Notes: generated from the letters alone by a model not told the origin. DNA of 64,000 nt from Malania oleifera (GCF_029873635.1 NC_080422.1:11191764-11255763); one strand, 5' to 3'; positions 1-11,737 are shown, numbered from the stretch's first letter. A program made the numbers and translations.

Positions 1-964
1 GATTGTAGGAGTTATTTTGTGGGCATTCTCGTTGCAAGTGACAAGGTTTACCGCATCAATAAAAGACCCCTAATCCGGCCTGACACTCACCCCCATGTAT
101 TTTGTTGCATTTTGGACAAGGGATGCTTTGTGCATTATTTGGATTTCTCGCTGTTTGCTCTTGCCCCACATTATTGTTGTTGTTGTTGTTGCTCCTTTTC
201 TAAGGTCCCTGATTTCTACCAGAGTAAAACCCTTGTGGCATGGGTCTCTTTCCCTGGTTGGATATTTCCACACTCCTTTGTAGACTTTCTTCTGCCTTCG
301 TTGCTTTGTTTACCTATTTGGAGAAGTCTTCAACCTCGAATACTGCTACCAGTTCATAAATCCTTAAGTTCAAGCCTTCTTCAAACATTTGGGATTTCTT
401 TAATTTGTTCGGAACAAAATATGATGCAAACCGGGATAATTCAACGAAATTTGCCGCATATTGTTGTACGTTCATATTTCCCTGTTTTAACTCAAAAAAA
501 CTCCTTGGCCTTAGCATCTCTGGTGGTTCTGGAAAAATCATTTAAAGAAGACTTCCTTAAAACGCTCTCATGTAAGGATTGTTGGATTTGGTTCTTCCTT
601 TAGGAGTAACTTTTTCGAGTTCCACCAGCATTTGGCCTCACCAGTCATTTTATAGGCAGAATATAGCACCTTTTGTTCGTCTGTGTAACGAAGGACTCGT
701 AGTATTTCTTCCATTGCTTGCATCCAATCTTCTGCAGCAATTGCATCAGTTTTTCCCTTAAAATTTGGTGGGTGCATTCAATTGAACTATTCAACCGTAT
801 AACCTTCATGGGTTGGTGGACCATTCCGTTCTTTGGAGTTCCGCAGAAATTTTGCCATGACTTGTGCCGTATCACGCAACCTCTAATTTACCCGATCTTA
901 CTCACCTCATGGTTTATGTCTATGCTCTGGTAAAATTATTTCCTAAAGTTTACACAACCTATAA
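1..964 (-). pseudogene. Ty3/gypsy gag remnant (element A)
   Basis: Decayed capsid gene of a gypsy retrotransposon read leftwards. Minus-strand frames at 777-568 and 541-314 carry typical Retrotrans_gag words: an 'AEDWMQAMEEIL' helix, 'GEAKCWW' and 'VQQYAANFVELSRFA', in the usual order. Near the left edge, in another frame, are residues that look like a damaged CCHC zinc knuckle. The frames are broken by stops and shifts, so no intact protein is made. The gag lies immediately left of a primer-binding site and an LTR on the minus strand, so this is the 5' end of an element whose pol and 3' LTR lie beyond the left edge. Confidence 0.85.
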
Positions 965-970
965 TCTATT

Positions 971-982
971 GCTCTGATACCA
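971..982 (-). other. tRNA-iMet primer-binding site of element A
   Basis: Read on the minus strand this is TGGTATCAGAGC, the complement of the 3' end of initiator tRNA-Met used as primer by most plant LTR retrotransposons. It sits two bases from the start of the LTR at 985, which fixes element A on the minus strand. Confidence 0.9.
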
Positions 983-984
983 AA

Positions 985-2831
985 TGAAATACCCCAAACC
1001 CTAAAGGATCTAGGATGTTTACTTTTTATCATTGATTTACAACGAAAATAAATAAACTCGATTATTATTAAACCAGATCGTTAATTAACCATATTACAAT
1101 CATTTATTCCAAAAGAAGAAAAACTACAAAAACATAATCATCTAGCATCATACTAATATTACTAATTAAGTTTTTTTTTTTTCTATTCCCACTCGCATGC
1201 TTGCTATGCCTGATTTTCGATATGTCCATCAGAGTTATTTGAAATGTAAAATATGATTGGGGTGAGACGACACTCAGCAAGTAAATAAGATTATTATTAG
1301 TGTGTGGCCAAAATGAGCTTTTATAATTTCGTAAAACAATATTTAATACTATAACTTCAAAACTGCTTCTAAAATAAATGTAAATTTAAAATTTCTGCAT
1401 AAAACTTTTACCATTAAGTATAACAGTAAAATTTTATAACCATATACTGTAACTGTTAAATTAAACTTTTAACTTTAAAACTATAACTATTATATATATA
1501 CTTTTCATTATACATTTCCTTTAGATCATCATTTAGGCACAAGAATGACCCTATTCATATAAACATATATTTTTCCTTCAAATCATTAATAACTCTATAC
1601 ACGTAATTAAATATGTATAAACATATATTATAAAAATCACCCTTAGGCCTCTTAGTCGTAAGTCATGTTTACCCCTATGACTGAGTTGTGCGATCCGAAG
1701 ACTGGACTTAGCTAACTGGCCGGTCAAAGTAAATCAATATACATAATCATTAAGTGAGATTTTTTCCTATTAAGTCCTGACCCGGAATTAGGTGTGCACT
1801 TAGGAGAAATCAACTACTCTATATAATTACTTTGTAATCACTGTGGGTACACTCTGATCCTTTTAAACTTTAAGCTGCGGTATCGAACATTCGTAATTTC
1901 TGTATTGTCTAAGCTACTAGGGGTTTTGAAACCATCTTATTATATAATTTATACAATTAAAATAATATCATGAAAGTCTCATTTTTATTTATATTTTCGT
2001 GAAATACGCAACGTAAAAATAAACTCATGTCATCTTTACTCACATTTTCATAAAATATGCAATGTAAAAATAATCTCATGCCACACGATTTTCGTGTTTA
2101 AAATATCTTTTAAAATTTAAATTAATTCTGTAAAATACCCAAAGGGTTTAGAACATTTCTTAACTCAAAAATAATTACAAGTATATTAAAGATAAAATTC
2201 ATATAATTAAATAAGCGTAAAAATAAACTCAAGAGAATTTTATGAAACTAACTAACATAATTGAAATTTACTTACAAATAAACTCGGGTATAAATTTTAA
2301 ATAAAAATTTAATATAATTAAATTTACTTACCTCTAACTTAAGCTTTTGATATGATCACAATGAATATATTAAAAAAAAAATGAGATCTGAAAAGTGGGT
2401 GAGTAAGAATTTTAATTATAACAAAAATTCTCCCTCCACCACTAATTCTTTCACTTACTAATTTTTCTTTTCCTTTGAAATTTTTTTGTGAAAAATGAAG
2501 ATTGAGAGTTTCTTATTTATAGGAAAATTTTGGGGAAGAAAATAAAATTTGTAAAAGTGTGGAAAGAGGGGTGAAATTATAATTTTTTTTTAAAATAAAG
2601 GAATGACCATGGGATGGGCTAGGTATGGGATGGTCTTGTGGGTCCTGCGCAACTTTGAGACCCAAGTGGGTCCTACGTAACTCTAATAGTTCTCACATGA
2701 TTTTATGGGTCTTACACAACTTCGGGACTCATATGGACCCCACACGACTTCATGACTCATCTGCGCCCCACACAGTCATGTGAGCCCCGCATAGGATACT
2801 TATATTATTATTATTATTATATATTTTTACA
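985..2831 (-). mobile_element. Element A 5' LTR (gypsy)
   Basis: The LTR begins with TG at 985, just beyond the primer-binding site. Inside it is a 'gggtgagacgacactcagc' stretch (about 1,259) whose counterparts recur at the same relative place in the other gypsy LTRs of this window (about 18,878, 33,667, 40,755 and 58,090). The right end is uncertain. A TTA-rich tract followed by ...TTTTTACA at 2,831 resembles the end of the LTR at 61,460, but it could lie up to about 2,890. No gene is seen in it. Confidence 0.65.
2615..2785 (-). repeat. Degenerate ~30-bp repeats in the promoter-side part of LTR A
   Basis: Four or five imperfect copies of a unit built on 'gtgggtcctacgcaacttc' plus 'gactca' follow one another (near 2,638, 2,667, 2,707, 2,735 and 2,762). 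For a minus-strand LTR this is the U3 side, where enhancers lie. Confidence 0.6.
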
Positions 2832-3039
2832 AATTATATCAGTTAAAACATTATTTTATATATATGTACTTATTTATGTGTGCAAGCGGTGTCTACCCTG
2901 TTTATCCTATTAAATTCCATTTTGACTAGGCCAACCTCCAGAGAGTGACTGAGCCGCAATGGTTTCTGAGCACTCGCTTAGACAAGGTTTTTCTTAGGCA
3001 TCAAACATAAAATCAAGGATCCTAACAGAAAAATACTTT

Positions 3040-4303
3040 TGTTTTAATAACCATTATTATTACTGTACATTTTTTAGGTTATTACATTCCAATTCATAAA
3101 TCACCTGTATAGTTCTAGTATTTTCACAAATTCATTCATTTATACTGTGGTATAAATTGGCGCACACATTCTCAGTTTAACACTTTTCACATACAAAGCT
3201 CGGAATATAACCGATGCCTATTTTTCCACATTTTTAGATAGCAAAAATGGAACTCCAGTTCCCATAGTTCATATACGTATTTAAACAAATTCACATATTT
3301 TATTTCATATCATATGTCACACTCGTTTGGTCAAAATCTGCTATATAGCATATAACTCGATAAATATCATTTAAATGGAAAACAAGGGATTTAAGCATCT
3401 CCTACGTTAAGATTAATACAAATAAAGAAGTTTTGAAAAGTTTTGAGATCATACGCAAAAATCCTTATTTTTACTAAAACCGTAAATATCGTAAAACCGA
3501 CATTTTTACCGGGTGAAACTTTGCAAATAAGCAGTCAATACGTGCATATAAACATAAGCTAACTTTTGAGCGGTTTAGTCTTCTAAAAAAACTGATGTAA
3601 CCAAATCCCCTTACCTATTTCCTCGAACTTCGAAATATGAACTATACGGCTCCAAAACAGCGAACCGAGTTCTCAAAACCTTTAAACCAAATAACAGTAT
3701 TTCAACGCAATTCTATTTACTACAGATCTACCAAACCGAAAAGGAACTTAGACCCTTAACACGATTTCAGGGTGAAACCCGGAAATCCTCAAAACGAAGA
3801 TCTGATCTGCTATAATCGTAAAGGTTTTCCCCCTGATCCACGTAGTAAGGTCGGATCGTGGATTCGAGTGACGAACAACGAAGGATCAAAGAGAGAGAGT
3901 TCGTTGATTCTAGAGAGAAAGAGAGAGAGAGAGCTTTTGTGATTTCTCAACCATTAAGCAATTAAAAATGATATTTATAGACCTATTGATCTAGTCAAAC
4001 TCATCGACGAATGGTGCCTTCATCAACGAGCCACAGTAGGCTCTTCGTCGACGAACCATTTCCTTCGTCGATGAACCCAAGTATGATATTTTTCCCTGTC
4101 CGTCGGGATCTCTTCATTGCCGAGGCTTTGAATTTCGACGACGAACCGTAGAAGGGCCTTCGTCTATGAAAACCTTGGCTTCGTCGACGAAGCCTGCCAA
4201 AATTACCTTTTTACCCTTTCCTGATGTATTTTCCTTATTTTATGGGTTCGGGTTTACCCTTTCCTGATGTATTTTCCTTATTTTATGGGTTCGGGTCTCT
4301 ACA
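3040..4303 (-). mobile_element. Element B 3' LTR (gypsy), left end uncertain
   Basis: Blocks of this stretch match the LTR at 57,711-59,158 (for example the 'ggtataaattggcgcacac' region at 3,150 against 58,737) and the LTR pair of the complete element. It ends in ...GGGTCTCTACA at 4,303 and is followed at once by a polypurine tract (minus strand). The left end is not defined; 2,832-3,040 could be flank or LTR. A GA-rich leader (3,890-3,935) and an array of TCGTCGACGA-like palindromes (3,999-4,195) lie in the promoter half. A 47-bp stretch near 4,205-4,290 is directly duplicated ('ccctttcctgatgtatttt' twice). Confidence 0.7.
3999..4195. repeat. TCGTCGACGA palindrome array in LTR B
   Basis: About seven exact or near copies of TTCGTCGACGAA/TCATCGACGAA occur at irregular spacing (near 3,999, 4,020, 4,045, 4,064, 4,134, 4,160 and 4,181). 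The same motif is arrayed in three other LTRs of this window. Confidence 0.8.
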
Positions 4304-5461
4304 ATCTCTCCTCCTTATAAAAATTCCGTCCTTAAAATGTGTTAACCGTTTCTAAGCTTAACCTCATCTCATTACTTAGTTCTATAGAAGAGTCAGCAAC
4401 CACCCACATAGCGGCTCCGACCCAAATTTATTACATAACCTCACATATGGCGGAAGAATACCATGGTTACAATGTGATGCTTCGGGAGATTACAATACAC
4501 ATACAAAACTCTACCGAAAGCCATATCTAAAATAATCTGAACCACCTATTCTACCATACATACATACATACATTCTTACTTACCTGTCTAACTATCTCTA
4601 AATAATTGAGGGTACTTCTAACGTATCTTTGACTCTAATTCCCATGAAACTTCCTCCACTGCATGGTTACACCATAATACCTTCACTTACGGTATCTCCT
4701 TAGTTCGTAACTGCTGCACCTTCTTATCTAATATCTACACTGGAACCTCCTCGTATGCTAAAACATCACTGATCTCTAGAGGCTCATAACTCAACACGTG
4801 CTTAGGATCTGGCACGTACTTCCTCAGCACTGATACCGAGGGCTTTGTTTCCCTTTCTTCTCAAACCTCATTACTCCTTTCATCGAAGTAATCTTTAGGA
4901 ATACCATATCTCCTGCCTCAAACTCTAGCTCTCGTCGGCGAGTATCTGCATAACTTTTCTGTCGACTCTGAGCTACCCTGATTCTCTCTCTAATCAACCC
5001 AACCTTTGCAGAGGCCTACTGAATCAATTTCGGTCCTAGTGTCTACGGCTCACCTACTTGATCCCAGTACAACAGAGATCGATATCGACAACCATACAAT
5101 AGCTCATATGGTGCCATCTCTATACTGGTCTGGTAGATGTTATTATACACAAATTCCATAAGTGGTAAATGTCCCCAAAATCTAGTACGCATGCCCACAG
5201 CATATCTTCTAACGTCTTAATAGTCCTCTTGGATTGTCCATCCGTCTGCAGGTGAAATAACGTACTGAATGTGAGTTGTGATCCCAATGCATCCTATAGA
5301 CTCTTCTAGAATCGAGAAGTAAAGCGTGGATCTCAATCTGAAATGATAGAAATCGGGATACCATGGAGTCGTACAATCTCTTGCACATTTAGCTCGCCAT
5401 CCTATTTAGAGAATAACTGACTTTGAATGGAATGAAATGTGCAGTCCTTGTTAGCCGATCT
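4304..5461 (-). pseudogene. Element B polypurine tract and integrase C-terminal remnant
   Basis: Starts with the minus-strand polypurine tract (4,304-4,317). It then follows, base for base with many changes, the 3' part of the complete gypsy element at 35,277-36,505: the chromodomain-like tail, the GPFEIL-type region and the integrase DDE part ending near the 'TKTAHF' position. Frames are broken throughout, and one block near 4,830 is deleted relative to the complete copy. At 5,461 it is cut by the LTR that starts at 5,462. The rest of element B was not found to the right. Confidence 0.8.
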
Positions 5462-6830
5462 TGTAATGACCTGAAAAAATTTAATGATAAAATAATAGGA
5501 AAAATAATAGATGAAAAAGATAATTAAGGAAAAAATAAAAAAGGGGAAAAGAAAAGTTTAAATTAAAAAGGGAAAATAAATTGTAAAAAGGTACAAACAG
5601 GTGCTCGTCGACGAGCAGGATTTTCTCATCGACGAGAGATCTTCAGAAACTCGTCGACGAGGATTAACCGAGAGGATTTGGGGTATTCTGAAACTTGTCG
5701 ATGAGCTCACAACCTTGTCGACGAGTGTTCTAATTGACAAGTCTTATCTTCTCGTCGACGAGTCCACGTGGCAAAGTCGAGTATAAGAAGGTTTGGGGAA
5801 GCTTCTTAGCGAAGAAATTCAATTCTTCTCCGTGTTTCTCTCTCTAAACTCATCTCTCTGCCTTCACTCTAGTTTTTTGACGCGGATTCAGCCCAAATCA
5901 ACGATCGGAGGTCGCTATGATGCTCTAGGGAAGATTCTCTACACATCCAGCGGGTCAATTTTCTAAACTGGACCTTTTAGGAAATGCCCCTAAATTGAGG
6001 TAAGGGTTAGGATTTATAGTTTTTGGGTTTTTAAAAGGTTAATTAAGGTTATTAAGTTGAGAAAATGCAAAAATAGTAGTTTATTTGGGGTTTATTTGAT
6101 TCAATTAGGATTTTTGAACCAGGGATTGGGTGAGCATTACAGGCATCAATTTGAGATACTTGTTGGTGTAGTTCGAGGATTCAGGTAAGGAGGAAATTAT
6201 ATATATTAAATCAGGTTTTTATGTATTAAATGGAAATGGATTATGTTATATATATGTATATATGTTTTCATGTGGGTATAAATGCCAACCATTTAAATAA
6301 TGTTTTTTCTGAGTTTAGGGCTGCTTATTTAACTATGTATATGTGAAAATGAACTGATGAAAGTGGAAAATATTTCCAGGATAATTATGAAAGAAATGAA
6401 AGGTATTTTCAGTATGTAAACGTTAAATGTAGGTTGACTTATTTTACAGGCAATGTATGAATTTTATTGTTAAAATTGTATGGCATGAGCAGATGGTAAT
6501 GTAGTGTAAATGTATGTTATATGTATGAGATGCAGACTATGTAAGAAATGTACTATTAATGAAATGTTATAAGGACCATGTTGCTTGTGCTTAATAATGC
6601 AACCATATATGCAATGACAGCTAAAAGGAGCAGTAAACTAATTGATGATAGCTAAAAGGAGCTTTGTTAGCAGATTCTAGCGCATATCTATGTGGACTAA
6701 CTGATGTACAGCTAAAAGGAGTTGTAGTACGAATGAATGAAATGAAAATGAATGAAATGGAAATGTGAATGAAACGGACATGAAATATGAAATGTGAATG
6801 ATATAAAATGTTGAAGGTTACATAAAGTGA
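5462..6830 (+). mobile_element. LTR C (plus strand, gypsy-like), right end uncertain
   Basis: Begins with TGTAATGACC inside the integrase remnant of element B. It holds a palindrome array (5,603-5,760), then a G-box CACGTG (5,765-5,770), a TATA-like 'gtataagaagg' (5,781) and a CT-rich leader. This order matches the solo LTR at 11,457 and shows plus-strand orientation. Three copies of 'gctaaaaggag' occur between 6,620 and 6,722. The right end is obscured by the SIRE-like element that takes over near 6,837. Confidence 0.65.
5603..5770. promoter_or_regulatory. TCGTCGACGA array plus G-box in LTR C
   Basis: Six near copies of CTCGTCGACGAG (5,603, 5,628, 5,650, 5,694, 5,713 and 5,750) end directly at a G-box CACGTG, with a TATA-like sequence about 10 bp further on. 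The position upstream of TATA suggests a compact LTR promoter. Function is inferred. Confidence 0.6.
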
Positions 6831-6836
6831 AATGCT

Positions 6837-7535
6837 ATGAAGCTGAAGAAGAATGGGAAGCTAGAGAAGAAGAAGAAGAAGAAGAAGAAGAAGAAGAAGA
6901 AGGTTCACAACAATCCAAAGGAAAACGAATTGTTAAAGATAGTGACACTAATTCTAATACATAGACTTTTGATTTTTTTTTTTTTGCCACCTTGTATGCT
7001 ACACGTGCTCAAAATCTGGATGTATTTTGCCTTTTTGTTGATGTAAAAAGGGGGAGTATGTGTGAGCAAAGTCTATGCGTCTTTGTATGTATTTGTTTCT
7101 AATTCTGAAGCTTTGAACCTATGTAATGTTTTGTTAAACAATTTGTTTTCCTGTAAATTCTAATGTTAATGTTTAATTTAAAACTTTGAATCTTTTGAAC
7201 TATTGAGTAAATTGGATAATAACAAAGGAAGAAAAAGTTGTTAGTAAAGTTATGCCTATTAACACACACATGCTATATTGAAAAATAAATTGAGGTGTAC
7301 ACATGATTGATTATATAAAATGACAGTTGAACTTGATCATCCTATTATTTTTTCCTTTTGATCGATGTCAAAAGGGGGGAGAAGTGTTTATCAAAAATAT
7401 ATATATATCAAAAGGATGAGAAGTATTGAACTTGAATGTTGTTAAAATGATGCTTATTGAAAGGGGGAGTCTTATTTAAAGCTCACTCCAATTTTACTTT
7501 TGCTTCTTGTTTGTCATCATCAAAAAGGGGGAGAT
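6837..7535 (+). mobile_element. SIRE-like copia 3' internal end with polypurine tract
   Basis: This is the 3' untranslated end of a Ty1/copia element: a Lys/Glu-rich (AAG)n stretch (6,863-6,901), then repeated 'aaaagggggag'-type purine tracts (near 7,046, 7,370, 7,461 and 7,522). The last tract (7,522-7,535) directly precedes the LTR start and is the working polypurine tract. Multiple polypurine tracts before the 3' LTR are characteristic of SIRE/Maximus-type copia elements. No pol domain remains. The short open frame at 6,837-7,046 is repeat-derived and not a gene. Confidence 0.6.
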
Positions 7536-9530
7536 TGTTGGCCTTATAAAGTTTAATATCCTATTTTGATGCTAACAAACAAGTATAACTTAACATATTT
7601 GGTTAAGTGTTGTTATTTTCAGGACTAAATGAAGAATGCAAGGATAAAGAGTTCATGAGAGCTTGTACTTCAGAAAAAGGATAATTATATCAAGCTTGAG
7701 GCATGAATTCGAGAATAAAAAGGCAAAATTTAACACGGTAAGCTCAAAGTTCAAATGAAGATCAAATTTCAAATACTATATCATGAAAGCTCACAAGGAT
7801 TAAGGAACATGAAAGCCTTATATAAATGCAAGTGATCCAAATTGAAAGCTCAGAGAAGTCTGGAATATCAGAAGTTCAGCAAAGAAGATTAAGAGACCTT
7901 AAAGCTAAGAAAATGTCAAAATAACTTAGGTCCAAGTCTTTGTAAGTACTTCTAAAGTTTATTCAAATATGAAGTTTTCATTTTGAAACTCTTTAGGCAA
8001 AGAGACTTAGAGACCTTAAAATAAAATTTGGAACAAATATTTCAAAGTCAAACAAATTCATATTCCAAGATTAATTGATTAAAGAAAAGAGAATTTAAAA
8101 ATATGGTTGAAATACAAAAATATCAGTTGACAGACGACTGTCTGTTAATGGACAGACGACTGGCCAATTTAGTGAAGCTTAACTGAAGACAGAAGCCTGA
8201 TAGACGACTGTCAAGGTTCTGACAGACGACTACCAGTGCCAAGTGAGAAGTTTGTGAGTGTTCTATCATATGACTGTCCACCACTCTCTGTATATTGAAA
8301 AAATTGAAATGTTCATGGACATATGACTGTCACCATATGGAAAGACGACTGCCACCTCACTAAGTTGTATTATAACTACATTATACAAGTGACAGACGAC
8401 TGCCACTCAAGGGACAGATGACTACCACTTCTCTGTCTATGTTTTTTTTTTTAGTTGTAGCATAGGGACAGAAGACTGTTAGGACTTCACAGTCGTCTGC
8501 CTCGCGGAATTTTCAAACTTCGAACGGATATAATTTTTGAAATTCAAATTTTTGGAAACTTAAATAATTTTAATATTTGAAAACAACTCTAAGTATTCTT
8601 AGGGAACAAGCAAGGAAGTTTTCTACCTCTATAAATACCCTCAAGAATCATTGTTTTAGACACCAAGAAATTAATTCTGCTCTCATTCTCTCTTAAAGCC
8701 TACTGAAATTCTGAAAGTGTGCCATTGCTCTCATCACTTACGAAATTTTCTGAAAGCTTTGCTGAAGTTTCTCATTGAGCTGTGCATCAAGTTGTTGATT
8801 CTTTCATCCATTGAAAGATATCTACGGTGATAAGTTTATAAGAACTTCATTCTAAAATTCATATTCTGAATTTACTGAAGTACATAAGTGTTTCAAATTT
8901 GTACTAATCAGCTATTTGAGGAGCAAGTTTTTGTACGTCCTGTTTTCTATCTTTGTAACAGGATTAGTTGATGGTTCGAGTATCGAATCGTTGGACCAAA
9001 CAAGGGGATATTGTTTGGAGAAGGCGGGCTCTAGCCTTACCCAAGGAGTGCTTGTAACTGGTCTTGTTTTGCCTAGTAAAGGAACTATAATAGTAAATCC
9101 TTTGGTGGTTTTGCCAAGAGCGAGGACATAGGCTGTGTTGATGCCGAACCTCGTAAAAATATCTATGTTCTTTCTCTACTCTACTCATTATTTTTATTTT
9201 TACAAAAGATAAAATCTGTGTGGATACTTTAAATTTCAATTCTAAATGTTTGGTTGTTAAATAGACCGGAAGGTAATTCGTTTTGGATAAATCAGCATTG
9301 ATTGCGGAAACCGAAAGGGACTACGTTGGTTGATTATCCTTGACCTATTAATCTGAAAGTTTATTTAGAAACTGAACATTAGGAAGAAGAATAATTGTGA
9401 TACAAGGCTTATAACGAGTTCAACAAATTTTCACATATATACAGGGTTATTGTTACATAAATTGAGTGATTGATCATGTTGTGTTAATTGTAATTGTATC
9501 TAAGTTTTGATTGTTATCTCTCTAGAATTT
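7536..9530 (+). mobile_element. SIRE-like copia 3' LTR
   Basis: Starts with TGTTGGCC right after the polypurine tract. It contains an array of GACAGACGACTGCC-type motifs (8,126-8,500), a TATA-like 'ctataaatacc' (8,631), and a GTTGATGCCGAACCTCG-type stretch (9,137) that I associate with the downstream LTR part of SIRE-like elements. The right end is not fixed (about 9,530). The two opposing short open frames at 8,916-9,239 are shadows of this LTR. Confidence 0.65.
8126..8500 (+). repeat. GACAGACGACTGCC repeat array in the SIRE-like LTR
   Basis: About ten copies of a 14-base motif built on ACAGACGACTGYC (near 8,126, 8,151, 8,199, 8,219, 8,264, 8,314, 8,340, 8,391, 8,419 and 8,465) at irregular 20-50 bp spacing. 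One inverted copy (CAGTCGTCTG) lies at about 8,491. The array lies upstream of the TATA-like box at 8,631. Confidence 0.8.
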
Positions 9531-9539
9531 CGGGTCATC

Positions 9540-10982
9540 TGTTGCCGGAATCGACAATCCGACATTGCCACGTGGATCAGAAGGAGAATCTCTTCGAGGA
9601 TAGTGGATCAGAACTTCATTTTAGGATTTTCAGGTTTTGACCCAAATCGAGATAAGGGTCTGATTTCGTTTTCGTTTCAGTAGATCTGTAGAGAATAGTA
9701 TTATAAGGAAGTATTGTTCTTCGTTGTTTAGGTTTTGGTAACTCGGTTCGCAGTTTGGAGCCGTTAAGTGCGGGTTTTTGGTATTCGAGGAAAGGTTAGG
9801 GGATTCTGTTTATATCAGTTATTTTTAAAATCGAAATTGGTAAACATGTAGTTTACGATTGTATGTATGATTTGACTACTTATTTGGTAAAATCTATCAA
9901 GTGAAAATACGAGATTTTTGGGTTACTATTTTGGGAAAATTTGGGGGTTTCGAGTATCATCTCTATTTCTGTTGAAAAATCGTATGTTGTATAAAACTGA
10001 GATATTGAGATGACCATACCTATACTTGTATTAAACTATATTCTCGAACTGAAAATGATATGATTTGTTGTACACCAAATAAGTGTGGAATGAACTGTTG
10101 TATGTAAAATGTTCTAAGTGTGTGAAAATAGTCATGACAACTAATTACCGTAAGCTGAGAGGTATAGGAACATGAGTTCCGAATTGCTCCAGGTTTTGTG
10201 AAATTTCCACGTCTCGGCTAATTACTGTGGGTAAACGCCATGTCTCAGCTAAATACCATGGGCAAGAGTGTCCGGCTTTATATCCGAGGGTGTGAAATAT
10301 CGCCTGTTTGTTCTAGCTAGTTACCGACGGGTGTGAGTGGACACTGCATTAGCAACAATATCTCTGTCGGACTTCGACTAATGCCAGGTTATCGGGTGCT
10401 CTGTGTAATACGGCCAGTTTTGGCCGAAGAGTGTGACGATACTGACCGTATGTTTTGTATCGTATGTACTAGAATTTGATTGTGAAAATACTAGAACTGT
10501 ATCGTGTTATGTTTTATGTCGAAATAACACTTATGTGTCACACAATGATATAACATGTTTCTTCCTTACTAAAAGGTGTCTCACCTCGATTATACAAATA
10601 TTTTTCAGGTATTTTGAGTAGTCGTCGCTAGCATCCTAGCGTAACGGAAGTGTGGGTGTCGGTTAGCTGCGTATAGTACTTGTGTAAGTAGGATTTTGTA
10701 ACCGGATTGTCATTGTTGGGTTTTGTAGACAACCAGGGTACAAACTGTATTTTGGAACGTACACTCTAGTTATGTATAGACTCTGGTATGGTATGATGTA
10801 TGTATAGAAAGAACATTTTCGCTGCGTATGTGATGTGTATGTGAAAGTGTATAGGGTATACGTGTACCCCACGGGATTGGACCCTCATTCAGTGTAGTAT
10901 CATGTATGTTTTAATTGATATAGAGACAAATTAGGTTACTAAATTCACACATGGGGCCGATCTGCAGTTTCGAGGTGTGACA
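9540..10982 (+). mobile_element. Plus-strand gypsy LTR, right part
   Basis: Begins near a G-box (CACGTG, 9,569-9,574). Its order of blocks is the mirror image of the minus-strand LTR B region 3,900-3,060 (shared 'ggttttggtaactcggttcgcag'-type region). It ends in ...GAGGTGTGACA at 10,982, a normal LTR 3' end. The left end is lost at the join with the SIRE-like LTR. The short open frames at 10,433-10,872 have no recognisable product. Confidence 0.6.
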
Positions 10983-11276
10983 TCATACCTTCTATCACTA
11001 ATTTAAGTTCTAGTCCTACCATATGGAAATAGAAATCGACGATAGTTTATTATGATTTTCCTGAAATCATCACCCTTGGAAAAATACAGAAACCACCCTA
11101 AAGTTCCTGCTTCCAGACTGCAGAACAGAACCCTAAATTCTCATCCTAATTTCTCAACATTAACTCACTGATATTCTGTTTTATCCTTCTTAAAATCTCA
11201 TTCCTATATTCTAGTATTGTTTTTCGATGTACTCTAGAGTCTACAGAACCTAGCAACCTAGGCTCTAATACCAAAT
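10983..11276 (-). mobile_element. Gypsy leader with primer-binding site (element D)
   Basis: Corresponds to the untranslated leader between gag and the 5' LTR of a minus-strand gypsy element. The primer-binding site reads TGGTATTAGAGCC on the minus strand (11,261-11,273; one change from TGGTATCAGAGCC) and lies three bases from the TG that opens LTR D at 11,277. No gag remains; the stretch joins the end of the plus-strand LTR at 10,982. Confidence 0.7.
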
Positions 11277-11536
11277 TGTAACGACTTGAAAATTTCATAC
11301 AATTTTTTTTTTCTTATATTAAAATTTCTCTAATACCCATGTATTATCTATTATAACATCTCAGGCCCCAGGTGGGCACTGAGGAAATTCTTGTTCACAA
11401 GATAGAGTTCCTATGTAGCAGAAAACATAAAGTCATACACCCGTATTTACAATACCTGTAGTAACCCGGATAATTATAGGAATTAAATAATTAAGAAAAG
11501 AGAGAGAAGAGAAATTTTTCAAAAGCGTTCAACAGG

Positions 11537-11737
11537 GTCTCGTCGACGAATGCAGAGAGCTCGTTGACGAGTGACTTCTTGGTAATGTCGACAGGGACCC
11601 GTGTCTCGTCGATGAAGAGATACAGAGAAGGGTGTTTCCAGGGCCTAAAATTTGTCGACAAGGGATAAGTGTTCATTGATGAACTCCCTTCTCGGACTTG
11701 TCAACGAGGTGTTGTGGCTCGTTGACGAGGCCACGTG
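11537..11737. promoter_or_regulatory. TCGTCGACGA array plus G-box in LTR E
   Basis: About seven near copies of TCGTCGACGA (11,537, 11,559, 11,606, 11,652, 11,672, 11,694 and 11,718) end at CACGTG (11,732-11,737). A TATA-like box follows about 13 bp downstream. The layout is the same as in LTR C. Confidence 0.6.

Noticed and set aside
8916-9239. Pair of opposing open frames of 71 and 91 residues
   Set aside because: Lie within the SIRE-like LTR with no recognisable protein features.
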